In this document: piece by piece, positions 55,086 to 63,900 of the stretch | Position numbering within the stretch: the stretch's first letter is position 1 | Layout of the letters: every line of letters starts with the position of its first letter | NCBI RefSeq assembly: GCF_000378385.1 | Contig: NZ_KB899663.1 | Coordinates: forward strand, 41,417 to 105,416 | From: Paenibacillus daejeonensis DSM 15491 | Lineage (GTDB): Bacteria > Bacillota > Bacilli > Paenibacillales > Paenibacillaceae | Length of the DNA: 64,000 nucleotides | Direction of reading: 5' to 3' | Program-made: the position numbers and the translations under genes | Notes under the pieces: generated by a model | Databases searched by the model: none | What the model was told of the DNA's origin: nothing | The model's input: the letters and a program-made list of their open reading frames with translations, nothing else

Positions 55086-56795
55086 GTGCGAATGGCTCGC
55101 ATTGGCTTGTTGGTGGATCAAAAAGCGGCGGCTCGCCGCTGGTCGTTTGGAGAAAATGTGTTTCAGGCCTACATCGGAGAGATTCTGTCGCATGCGGGAA
55201 TCGGCTTTGAGCGGCTGAGCCATGCAGAGGAGATTGGTGCTAGTGGTTGTGACATCGTGCTGGCAGCACTCGCGGATGAGGGCAAGTCAGATGCGCTGCT
55301 GGATTATGTCCAAAAGGGCGGCGTCGTGGTCGCTTATGGTGGTCTGCATGGGCTCGCGCAGCAGCTTGGGTTTATCCGAGGAACGCCGCTGAGTGCGGGG
55401 TATGCGGTCGATGGTCGGCTAGGGGACAAGGGAGAGGGACTGCGTTATGAGCGGGCAGAGCCCTGGTATATTAATGACAGGTACGGTACAAGTCATGTTG
55501 TTTCTGTAGAAGAGTGCGGCACGATTGGCAAGGGGAACGATGAAGTAGAAGGTGTACTGCTGCACCGCATTGGTTACGGAGCGGGCCAGTTGGACCGGTG
55601 GGCAGTGGATATCCCGACAGTCGTCGTGCAGATGCAGCAAGGAACGCATCCCGTGCTGGAAGACGGCGTACCCGCGCCTGATGGCACAGGTCAGGTCAAC
55701 GAAGGCATTCTGAAAGCGGACGACGCGATTGCATTCGATTGGAGCCAAGACCGTATAGCGACTGCTAGTGGACAAATGCTGTTCCCATTGCCACAGGCTG
55801 ATTTGTGGCGTGAGCGTCTCATTTCCCATCTGATCGGCTTATCACTTGAGAAGGGGATGACGTTGCCTTTCCTGGGTTACTGGCCGGAGGGTGTCGACTA
55901 TGTGGCTACAATCTCCCACGACAGCGATCACAACAAGGATGAGGATGCATTGGCGACGCTAGAGCTGCTGGCAGAGTGCGGCGTCCGTTCAACCTGGTGC
56001 ATGATCGAGCCGGGCTATACGCCATCGGTTTATGAGCGCGTCAAGGCGGGCGGTCATGAACTGGCGTTCCATTACAATGCCCTGGAGATTCAAGGGGGGA
56101 TCTGGAGCGAGGAAGAATTCCGCCGTCAGCATCAATGGTTGAAGGAAGCTGCGGGTATTCAAGGGGCAGTCTCCAACAAAAACCACTATACCCGCTACGA
56201 GGGCTGGGGTGAGTTATTCGCCTGGTGCGAACAGGAAGGCATCCAGGTTGACCAGACGCGTGGGCCGAGCAAGCCGGGCAATGTTGGTTTTCTGTTCGGC
56301 ACCTGTCATCCTTATTATCCAGTGGCTTGGGCGGATGAGCGGAATAGGCTCTACGATGTGCTGGAGACGAGCTTCCTCACGCAGGATATGGAGCTGCCGA
56401 ATTGGGCCGACAGCACGCTGGTCGAGCCTTGCCTGGATCAGGTGAAGCGGGTAGGCGGATTGGCGCACTTCTTGTTTCATCAGGTGCATATCGGCAGCAA
56501 GCCGGACGTACGGGAGTCGTTCCGTTATGTGGTTCGCGAGGCAGAGAAGCGGGGCTTTCAATTCTGGACGTCTGCGGAAATCAATCATTGGGTGCGGGCT
56601 CGGCGTCTTACCAAGATTGAGCGGATTGAGGATACCGGAGAAGTCGCAGTGTCGCAGGCTCAGCCGGGCACCGTGGTCTGGATTCCGGTACTTGCCGGCG
56701 AAGGCGGCGAAGTGGAAACTCGATTCGGTCATCCTTGCCGCAAGCAAGTGATGGGCTCCTGGCTCCAGCAAGCAGTTGTGAAGGAAGCGAGATAA
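55086..56795 (+). CDS. Two-domain protein: amidotransferase-like N-domain plus NodB-like deacetylase domain
   Basis: About 569 residues, no signal peptide. Residues about 1-230 look like a class-I glutamine-amidotransferase/ThuA-type flavodoxin fold (LLDYVQKGGVVVAYGGLHGL) without an obvious catalytic Cys. Residues about 265-500 resemble polysaccharide deacetylases: ISHDSDHNKDEDALATLELL supplies the Asp/metal-site motif and GHELAFHYN the second. It could deacetylate an imported amino-sugar derivative, but activity is unproven. The start is uncertain: GTG 55086 is 9 nt after AGGAAGG; ATG 55056 and ATG 55092 are alternatives. First of four clustered enzyme genes. Confidence 0.78.
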   Translation: MRMARIGLLVDQKAAARRWSFGENVFQAYIGEILSHAGIGFERLSHAEEIGASGCDIVLAALADEGKSDALLDYVQKGGVVVAYGGLHGLAQQLGFIRGTPLSAGYAVDGRLGDKGEGLRYERAEPWYINDRYGTSHVVSVEECGTIGKGNDEVEGVLLHRIGYGAGQLDRWAVDIPTVVVQMQQGTHPVLEDGVPAPDGTGQVNEGILKADDAIAFDWSQDRIATASGQMLFPLPQADLWRERLISHLIGLSLEKGMTLPFLGYWPEGVDYVATISHDSDHNKDEDALATLELLAECGVRSTWCMIEPGYTPSVYERVKAGGHELAFHYNALEIQGGIWSEEEFRRQHQWLKEAAGIQGAVSNKNHYTRYEGWGELFAWCEQEGIQVDQTRGPSKPGNVGFLFGTCHPYYPVAWADERNRLYDVLETSFLTQDMELPNWADSTLVEPCLDQVKRVGGLAHFLFHQVHIGSKPDVRESFRYVVREAEKRGFQFWTSAEINHWVRARRLTKIERIEDTGEVAVSQAQPGTVVWIPVLAGEGGEVETRFGHPCRKQVMGSWLQQAVVKEAR

Positions 56796-56822
56796 GCAAT
56801 GATTCCAAAGGAGGCAACCGGA

Positions 56823-58079
56823 ATGAACAAGACAGCAGGCACGTCAGCCGACAAGCTGGCAATTACAGGTGGCCCGAAGGTCAAAACAACGCCATTTGGC
56901 ACGGGCAAACGCTTCGGCATGGAGGAAGTCAAGGAGCTGGTGGAGGCGTTGGAGCAGGAGACCTTGTTCTACCACCTGGGCACTAAGGTGAAGACCTTCC
57001 TGGCTGACTTCAACAAAATGTACGGCGTTCCATACAGTGTAGCAGCTTCTTCTGGAACGGCTGCCATTCATATCGCCTTAGGTGCGGCGGGGGTCACGGC
57101 GGGCGATGAGGTTATCACCAGTCCGATTACGGATCAGGGCACACTGATTGGTATTCTTTATCAGAATGCGATTCCTGTCTTCGCCGATCTCGATCCGCAT
57201 ACCTATAATCTGCTGCCTGAGTCGATTGAAGCGCAAATTACGCCGCGGACCAAAGCGATCGTTGTGGTCCATCTGGCGGGTAATCCGTGCGATATGGACT
57301 TCATTATGGCGATTGCACGCAAGCATGGTCTGAAGGTCATCGAGGATTGTGCCCAGAGTTATCTGACGTACTACAAAGGTAATTTGGCAGGCACCATCGG
57401 CGACTACGGCTGCTTCAGCACCAATGACTTCAAGCATATTTCTACTGGTGATGGCGGCATGGTGACAGTGAATTCTGGCAAGGAAGAGGACTATCGCAAC
57501 GTGCATGCCTTTGCCGACAAGAACTACCACCGTCTGGGCGGTGCAGTCAACCGGGGACTAAGCTATCTTGCGCCCAACTACCGGATGACAGAGCTGCAAG
57601 GGGCGGTTGGCATTGCCCAGCTCCGCAAGCTGGAGCGCATCTGCCAGCGCCGACATGAGAATGGCGAGCGGATCACCGCAGGTATCACAGGACTGCCTGG
57701 CGTAGTGCCGCATCAGATTACCGAGGGTGGGCATTGTTCTTACTGGTTCTATATGTTCCGCGTCGATGAATCGCAGCTGACCTGCACACGCGACGAGTTC
57801 TCGGCAGCATTGGCAGCCGAAGGCATTCCGAACAGTGCCGGCTATATCCCGACAACTGTCTACATGAGCGAGCTGTTCCAACACAAACAGGCCTACCTGG
57901 GAAGCCATTACCCGTTCGAGCTGTCGGATGCGGAGTATGGCGAAGGGCTGTGTCCCAATGCCGAGGAGATCCTACGCAAAGCCATCATCGTACGGGCTAA
58001 CGAGTTTTTCACGGATGCAGATATCGAGGATATTATCGCAGCCATTGGCAAGGTCGCGGATGCGTATGCCAAAGATTGA
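56823..58079 (+). CDS. DegT/DnrJ/EryC1 PLP-dependent sugar aminotransferase
   Basis: 418 residues. PLP-binding features: VAASSGTAAIHIALGAAGV, VIEDCAQSYLTYY, and the Schiff-base Lys in TNDFKHISTGDGGMV. The family transaminates keto-sugars or keto-cyclitols with Glu or Gln as donor, or runs in reverse in catabolism. ATG 56823 has AAAGGAGG 8 nt upstream; an ATG at 56799 overlaps that site. The following oxidoreductase start overlaps its 3' end, so they are coupled. The pairing with Gfo/Idh/MocA dehydrogenases recalls the kanosamine enzymes NtdA/NtdC. Confidence 0.92.
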   Translation: MNKTAGTSADKLAITGGPKVKTTPFGTGKRFGMEEVKELVEALEQETLFYHLGTKVKTFLADFNKMYGVPYSVAASSGTAAIHIALGAAGVTAGDEVITSPITDQGTLIGILYQNAIPVFADLDPHTYNLLPESIEAQITPRTKAIVVVHLAGNPCDMDFIMAIARKHGLKVIEDCAQSYLTYYKGNLAGTIGDYGCFSTNDFKHISTGDGGMVTVNSGKEEDYRNVHAFADKNYHRLGGAVNRGLSYLAPNYRMTELQGAVGIAQLRKLERICQRRHENGERITAGITGLPGVVPHQITEGGHCSYWFYMFRVDESQLTCTRDEFSAALAAEGIPNSAGYIPTTVYMSELFQHKQAYLGSHYPFELSDAEYGEGLCPNAEEILRKAIIVRANEFFTDADIEDIIAAIGKVADAYAKD

Positions 58080-59127
58080 GGAAGGCGGGGGCGGGATCGT
58101 TCGATTCGGCGTCATCGGGGCGGGACTGATCGCGGATTTCCACCTCCGGGCGCTTCAGGCAATCCCCGGTGCAGTGGTGGTGGCCGTCTCCAGCCGCCGC
58201 GAGTCGCGGGCCCGCGAGGTGGGCGAGCGGGAGGGTTGCCCGTGGACGACAGACTACGGCGAGCTGCTGGCCCGGCCGGACCTGGATGCCGTCTGTGTCA
58301 CAACCAGCAGCGGCAGCCATTATGAGATTGGGATGGCGGTCCTGCGTGCAGGTAAACATCTGATCATGGAAAAGCCGCTGGCCATGACAGGCGCGCAGTG
58401 TGAGGGGCTGGTAGAGGAGGCGCGATCTCGAATGCTGCTGCTCTCAACCATCTCACAGCGCCGGTTCGAACCTCAGCATCAGGCCATCCAGGAGGTGATA
58501 GCCGCCGGCAAGCTGGGCCGCCTGTTATTGGCAGAGGCGGAATGCCCTTACTACCGCGATCAAGCGTATTATGACAGCGCGGACTGGCGCGGGACCATCG
58601 CTGAGGATGGAGGGGCCTTGATGAACCAGGGCATCCACTCTGTCGATCTGCTGCTATGGCTGGTGGGTTCCCCCGTGCACAGGGTATATGGGTGTGTGTC
58701 GACGATGACACACCAGATGGAAGCGGAGGACATAGGGCTGGCGTTCCTTCAGTTTCGTAGCGGCACGCTTGGCAGGATTATGGTCTCGACCAGCATTGTG
58801 CCGGGATTTGTACCGAAGCTGGCGTTGTACGGTGAATACGGCACGATAGTTGTAGAAGGCTCGACGATCACGCACTGGTCTGTACCGGATATGGAGAAGC
58901 CGGTGGCTAAGAAGCCAGACGGGACCGGCGGCGGGGTGAGTGACCCAGGTGCAATTTCGTGGGAGCCGCATCGCCTGCAGCTCATGGGCATTGTGGATGC
59001 CATTCGCGAAGGACGGCCGGCTGCCGTCACGGGCGAGGATGGCTGGCGCGCAGTCGCTCTGATCGAAGCCATCGTCCGGTCCTCGGATGAGGCAGCCGAA
59101 GTAGGTGTGGACGGGGAAGGAAGCTAA
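58060..59127 (+). CDS. Gfo/Idh/MocA-family oxidoreductase
   Basis: About 355 residues. N-terminal Rossmann motif FGVIGAGLIADFHLRAL, conserved EKPLAMTGAQC with the catalytic Lys, then the C-terminal beta-sheet domain (EDGGALMNQGIHSVDLLLW, with His as expected). NAD(P)-dependent oxidation or reduction of a sugar or cyclitol. The start overlaps the aminotransferase; I chose ATG 58060 with AAGGT upstream, and 58066 is an alternative. Confidence 0.9.
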   Translation: MRMPKIEEGGGGIVRFGVIGAGLIADFHLRALQAIPGAVVVAVSSRRESRAREVGEREGCPWTTDYGELLARPDLDAVCVTTSSGSHYEIGMAVLRAGKHLIMEKPLAMTGAQCEGLVEEARSRMLLLSTISQRRFEPQHQAIQEVIAAGKLGRLLLAEAECPYYRDQAYYDSADWRGTIAEDGGALMNQGIHSVDLLLWLVGSPVHRVYGCVSTMTHQMEAEDIGLAFLQFRSGTLGRIMVSTSIVPGFVPKLALYGEYGTIVVEGSTITHWSVPDMEKPVAKKPDGTGGGVSDPGAISWEPHRLQLMGIVDAIREGRPAAVTGEDGWRAVALIEAIVRSSDEAAEVGVDGEGS

Positions 59128-59259
59128 TAGATGTAGGGGCATGACATGCTGGAGGCGATTATTCAGACGTTGTATGCTGGAGTGTCTGGCTATGGCTACT
59201 GTGGATAGACGCCTTAGCAGGGGCATGGTACCCTTGAGACAGGAAGGAGCAGGTGCGTT

Positions 59260-60177
59260 ATGACGATGAAGATAGGTATGATCGGTCTGGACACCTCGCA
59301 TGTCCAGATTTTTGCCGAGATTCTGCATGATCCGGAGCACCCGTATCATATTCCGGGCGCCCGCGTCACCGCAGCGTATCCGGGTGGCTCGCCAGACTTC
59401 CCGCTCAGCATAGGCCGGGTTGAGGGCTACACGAAGTTCCTGTCCGATGCGGGAGCCGAGATTGTGGAGAGTCCGGCAGAAGTGGCCAAGCGGGTAGATG
59501 CTGTCATGCTGGAGTCGGTAGATGGCCGGGTGCATCTGGAGCAGTTTCGTGAAATCGCTCCCTTGTGCAAGCTGGTGTTCATCGACAAGCCGTTCGCCGT
59601 CACGAGCCAGGATGCAGAGGCAATCGCAGCACTGGCGCAGACTCACGGTGTGACGCTGATGAGCAGTTCCTCTCTGCGCTACGCGCAAGGGCTGGAGGAT
59701 CTGCTCGCTGTAGAGGGCGAAGGCGAGATTCAGGGAGTCGATTGCGCGGGACCGCTGACGCTGGAGTCGACGCAGCCCGGGTTGTTCTGGTACGGCATCC
59801 ATTGCGTAGAGATGCTCTACCGGGTGCTGGGACCCGGCTGTGTGAGCGTGCAAGCAGCGACCACCGAGCTGCATGATGTCATCACAGGTGTGTGGCAGGA
59901 TGGACGAATCGGTACGCTGCGCGGCAACCGAGCGGGCAACGGTCGTTTCGGTATCACGGTGCACCGTGAACAGCGCAGCCGCTTCGTGGATCTGATGGAG
60001 CACCCGAAGCCATACTACGCCAGCTTGCTGGAGCAGGTGATGACGATGTTCCGGACGGGCGAGTCCGGGGTGCCGGTCACAGAGACGGTGGAGATCGTCC
60101 GCTTCATGGAGGCAGCCAACCGCTCCCGGGACACCGGTGAGAGCATCCTTCTGGATGAGGTGCCTGCGGCACGTTGA
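59260..60177 (+). CDS. Short Gfo/Idh/MocA-like oxidoreductase
   Basis: 305 residues, shorter than usual. It opens MKIGMIGLDTSHVQIFAEIL, where the Rossmann GxGxxG is replaced by GLDTSH, so cofactor binding may be altered. FIDKPFAVTSQDAEAI keeps the catalytic Lys, and YGIHCVEMLYRVLG the distal His. It resembles the sub-family annotated as oxidoreductases of uncertain activity in Paenibacillus sugar loci. AAGGAG precedes the ATG. The 132-bp gap to the previous gene holds no clear element. Confidence 0.85.
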   Translation: MTMKIGMIGLDTSHVQIFAEILHDPEHPYHIPGARVTAAYPGGSPDFPLSIGRVEGYTKFLSDAGAEIVESPAEVAKRVDAVMLESVDGRVHLEQFREIAPLCKLVFIDKPFAVTSQDAEAIAALAQTHGVTLMSSSSLRYAQGLEDLLAVEGEGEIQGVDCAGPLTLESTQPGLFWYGIHCVEMLYRVLGPGCVSVQAATTELHDVITGVWQDGRIGTLRGNRAGNGRFGITVHREQRSRFVDLMEHPKPYYASLLEQVMTMFRTGESGVPVTETVEIVRFMEAANRSRDTGESILLDEVPAAR

Positions 60178-60190
60178 TTGAGAAATGGAG

Positions 60191-60240
60191 AAGGCCGCCC
60201 CTGGTGTCACGTGTAATGACGCCGGGGGCGGCCTTTTTTT
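60191..60240 (+). terminator. Strong rho-independent terminator of the sugar locus
   Basis: AAGGCCGCCCC, GTCA/TGAC and GGGGCGGCCTT form a long stem followed by seven Ts. Confidence 0.92.
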
Positions 60241-60274
60241 GCGTTGGGGCCGGTGTGACGCGATTCAGGTGGAA

Positions 60275-60900
60275 AATGTTACTTGAATGAAGCGATATCG
60301 CCGCATGAAAAGGAATTAAGTAACAAATGTTACTTGGTTTTGCGACAGATGCTGTCTGAGCACGAAATAGGTGCAGAATGTTACTTGAATGAAGCGATAT
60401 CGCCACATGAACGGGATTTAAGTAACAAATGTTACTTGGTTTTGCGACAGATGCTGTCTGAGCACGAAATAGGTGCAGAATGTTACTTGAATGAAGCGAT
60501 ATCGCCGCATGAAAAGGAATTAAGTAACAAATGATACTTGGTTTTGCGGCATGTGCTGCCTGAGCACGAAATAGGTGCAGAATGTTACTTGAATGAAGCG
60601 ATATCGCCACATGAACGGGATTTAAGTATCAAATGTTACTTAGTTTTGTGACATGTGCTGCCTCCCCGCCAAACGCCAGATCCAAGTAACATTTTGCCCT
60701 TAGTTCGTGGCTCTCCCCACCAGAAGTCGGATCCAAGTAACATTTTACCCTTGGTTCGTTGCTCCCCCGCCAAACGCCGCATCCAAGTAACATTTTACCC
60801 CTTATTCGTCGCTCTCGCCGCCAGAAGTCGGATCCAAGTGACATTTTACCCCTTATTCGTCGCTCTCCCCGCCAAACGCCAGATCCAAGTAACATTTTGC
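60275..60900. repeat. 51-bp array, class B, with mid-array core inversion
   Basis: ATGTTACTT starts at 60276, 60327, 60378, 60429, 60480, 60531 (one mismatch), 60582 and 60633. Its reverse complement AAGTAACAT then starts at 60684, 60735, 60785, 60836 (one mismatch) and 60887. All steps are 51 bp except one of 50. Left-block spacers alternate in two types, giving a 102-bp super-repeat that includes the palindrome AAGTAACAAATGTTACTT. Right-block spacers are unrelated (CTCTCCCCGCCAAACGCC type). The array lies between facing terminators in a convergent gap. Confidence 0.95.
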
Positions 60901-60942
60901 CCTTGGTTCGTTGCGCTCCCCGCCAAACGCGCATCAACGGCA

Positions 60943-60966
60943 TAAAAAGTGGGCCCGAAGGCCCCT
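60943..60966 (-). terminator. Rho-independent terminator of the large secreted protein gene
   Basis: Minus strand: GGGCC, TTCG, GGCCC hairpin followed by ACTTTTT. It lies 24 bp past the stop of the gene on its right. Confidence 0.82.
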
Positions 60967-60989
60967 TACCAAACATCGGGTTAAGCTGC

Positions 60990-63900
60990 TTACTGCGCAG
61001 TTAAGGTCAAATTTAGTACGCCCATGCTGCCTGGCGTATCAAACCGCAGGGTGTGCCAGCCTGGCGTGAGAGTCACGGTGCCCAGATCATGCGTCGACGT
61101 ACGAAGCGTCGAGGATACCAATGTCTCTGCCGCGAGCGGCGCATTGTCGATTGACGCTTGGTAGGCGGAATCGCCGATAAGTCGCTCCAACGTAACGGAG
61201 TAGTCGGCTGAGGCTGGAGCGGTGTCAGGCACAAAGATCGAGTAGGCGATACTGCCTTTGAAGGTCGTATGGCCATAGATGCCATTCGTAAACGGACCCG
61301 TGACGCTCACAGGAGCCAGATCCTTAAAGTGGAAGCGGTAGCTGTCAGCCGGACTAACGGCAACCGGCGGCACGTACGTTGACGAAGCAGGCGCTACACC
61401 CAACTCCAGCTCCGCCCCAATCGCACTGGCGAACGGGAAGTATAGCTGTGCGGGGTAGCTCAGCATGGAGCTGGCATCAACGTTCAAGTCGATGCTAAGC
61501 GGCGGGGCCATTCCGCCAACCATTTCCGTGCCCCCTGCTGCAGGAATAGCCAGACCACTATTAGGCATCGTGTCCGTCAGCCGGTCGAAGTCCGGTGTCA
61601 GGGTCACATCGTAGGCGATGCGGTACATCTCCCCTTTGGCCAGAGACCAAGGCAGGACCATACCCTCTGTCTCCAATAATTCGGGCATAACTGTCAGAAC
61701 GGCATCGCGCGATGGATCAACCGTCCAGTCAGGTTCACCCGACGTCGGTGGCACAACGCGGGAGACCCGAACATCTAGCGAGGCAGGACGCACGGTTTCG
61801 GTTCCCAACTCGTCGAACCACACTACATCCGCGTATTGTCCTTCTCCGTTGACCTGAACATAGGTAACAACGGTCAGGGTTTCGTCTGGAGCAAGGGTGC
61901 CGTCATAAGCTTTTAGCGCCTTCAGATGCCGTGAACCCTGATACCACAGCCCCGTCTCCGCAGTCATGTCGTAAGCGTCCAGCCATACGTCTTCCTCCGG
62001 ACCGATCTCAACACCAGCTTCCTTCAAATAGGCAAAGGCATGCATAGCGTCCCACACCAGCATGATCTCATGACTCTGATCGAGCACGGCTCTGGTCGTA
62101 TTGAGTGGATTCTCGGCTGCATCATAGAAGAAAGCTCTATCATACTCGTACTCTCTCACCAGATACCAGAGCAGGCCGCGGGCGAGCTCCAGCATTTTGG
62201 CATCCTGCTTCAGGTAACCCAGTTGAGCCAACAGATGGGCTTTGGCCGCATTGACATTGTCCGACGCATCGCCAAGCGGGTTGCTGGCATCGTCCGGTAT
62301 CCCCGTCGTTGATGGACCATACCCCGTATAATAGTAGGTTCTGCCTCTGTAGCTGCCCTTATTGAAGCCTGTGCGCGGAAATTGATAATACGCATAGTCG
62401 TAGACGGCATCCAGCAGCTCAGGGTCACCGTTGACATGATACGCATGGATCAAACGGGCGCCAATCTGGGCATTGACGTGGCCATCCGGCGAGTGCTTGG
62501 GATACGTATAGCCGTAAACATTGGTCCAGTTCCAGTTGAATTTATAGTCCCAACCGCCACGATAAGCTACATTACGTCCAGTGTCGAGCAGCGTCTGCCA
62601 CTCGTCGGGGTAATGGTTGCGCACAAAATCGTTGTCCCCATCAGGCGTATACTGCGTATAAAAGCTGAAATTAACCATATCATCGGACCGGTCCCGGAAG
62701 CTGGGATCTCCAGTCAAACGGTTCATGACGGCATGGTTACCGGCCGCAGACTGGTTGCCGCCTTGGTAATACTCATTTCCCGGCCCTGTAGGTGACACAA
62801 TGGGATTGTACGGCAAATCTCCAGCGAAAACACTTGAAGGATCATTCGGACCTGCCGCCACACCCACGGTCACTGGTAGCGTGGATAATTGACCAAGGGC
62901 AAGCTTGTTGTTAATCGGCGAGTAGGCATTCAGATAGTAGTAACCGTCCAGTCCAAAAAAGTGCCGCCGCACCAGCTCGCTCGTCCACACCGACCCTTGT
63001 GCAGGCGTGGTGGTCGCTTCGGGTATGAGAGACCAGTACACGTCTGGTGGAATTTCATTGGACCAGTCATAAGCCATCTCAATATCGGAAGCCAGGGTGC
63101 CGTCGGCCTTATACAAATCCAGCCACGGCTCGATTGTAATACCGTCCCACCGTGTCTCACCTACGCCTCCACCGGAGATCAGCTCCAAACGCAGCTGTGC
63201 AGCATCTTCAGGCTTCAGGAGCACCTGAGTCAGTCGCCGCCACTCTCCGGATGAATCAAAGGCCTCAGCTTCAAAAGGGGCCCATGCCCCCAGAGGCATG
63301 CCGGTTGCATCCAGCCAGGTCAAGCGTACACGAGACTGGTGTGTTGAATCCGTATCAACAATCTGGTACAGGACGTTGATTTTGAAGCGGCGGATGCCAT
63401 CGACCAATGGGATAGGTGACTGGTTCAATATGACCTCCTCGGCGGTACCGCTGGTGGTGACCTGCATGGCTCCGCCGAGATCATGCCCCCCTGCGGCCAA
63501 CCATTCGGTCGTCGCTCCAGACGAGGCGGGAGAGGTGACTGTGTCCCATCCATTGTTCGGAACCGGACGCTCAAAGCTGCCGTTCACGACCTGGTTTGCA
63601 ATATCCTGAAACACGACTGTGTCTACCCAGACCAAGCCATACTCTACCTCCGCGACCACTGTAGCGCTAACCGCTCCCGGCGGGGCAGTGACATCGAGCT
63701 CTGCCGAAGTCGCAAAACGGTCATGCTCCTCGGTCATCAAGGTTGTGTAAGGATTGGACAAGGTGAGGCCATCGGCACTTTTGAACAGCACTTGCAGCCG
63801 AGCTTCGCCCGACACGAATGACGTCCGGTACTTAAATGATGCCCGGTAGGTCGAATAAGGCTCCACAGGGAGCGCGGCTTGGGTTAAGGCCGCGTGGTCG

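Noticed and set aside
58654-60210. 518-residue minus-strand frame opposite the two oxidoreductase genes
   Set aside because: Covers two clear plus-strand genes, His/Arg-rich composition typical of a high-GC shadow frame, no recognisable domain.
60275-60900. CRISPR array
   Set aside because: The spacers are themselves repeated, the cores are AT-rich 9- to 24-mers that invert in mid-array, and no cas genes are nearby.
60104-60976. Repeat-encoded frames in the 60-kb array on both strands
   Set aside because: Open by arithmetic of the period, on both strands, with no initiation signal and no known domain.
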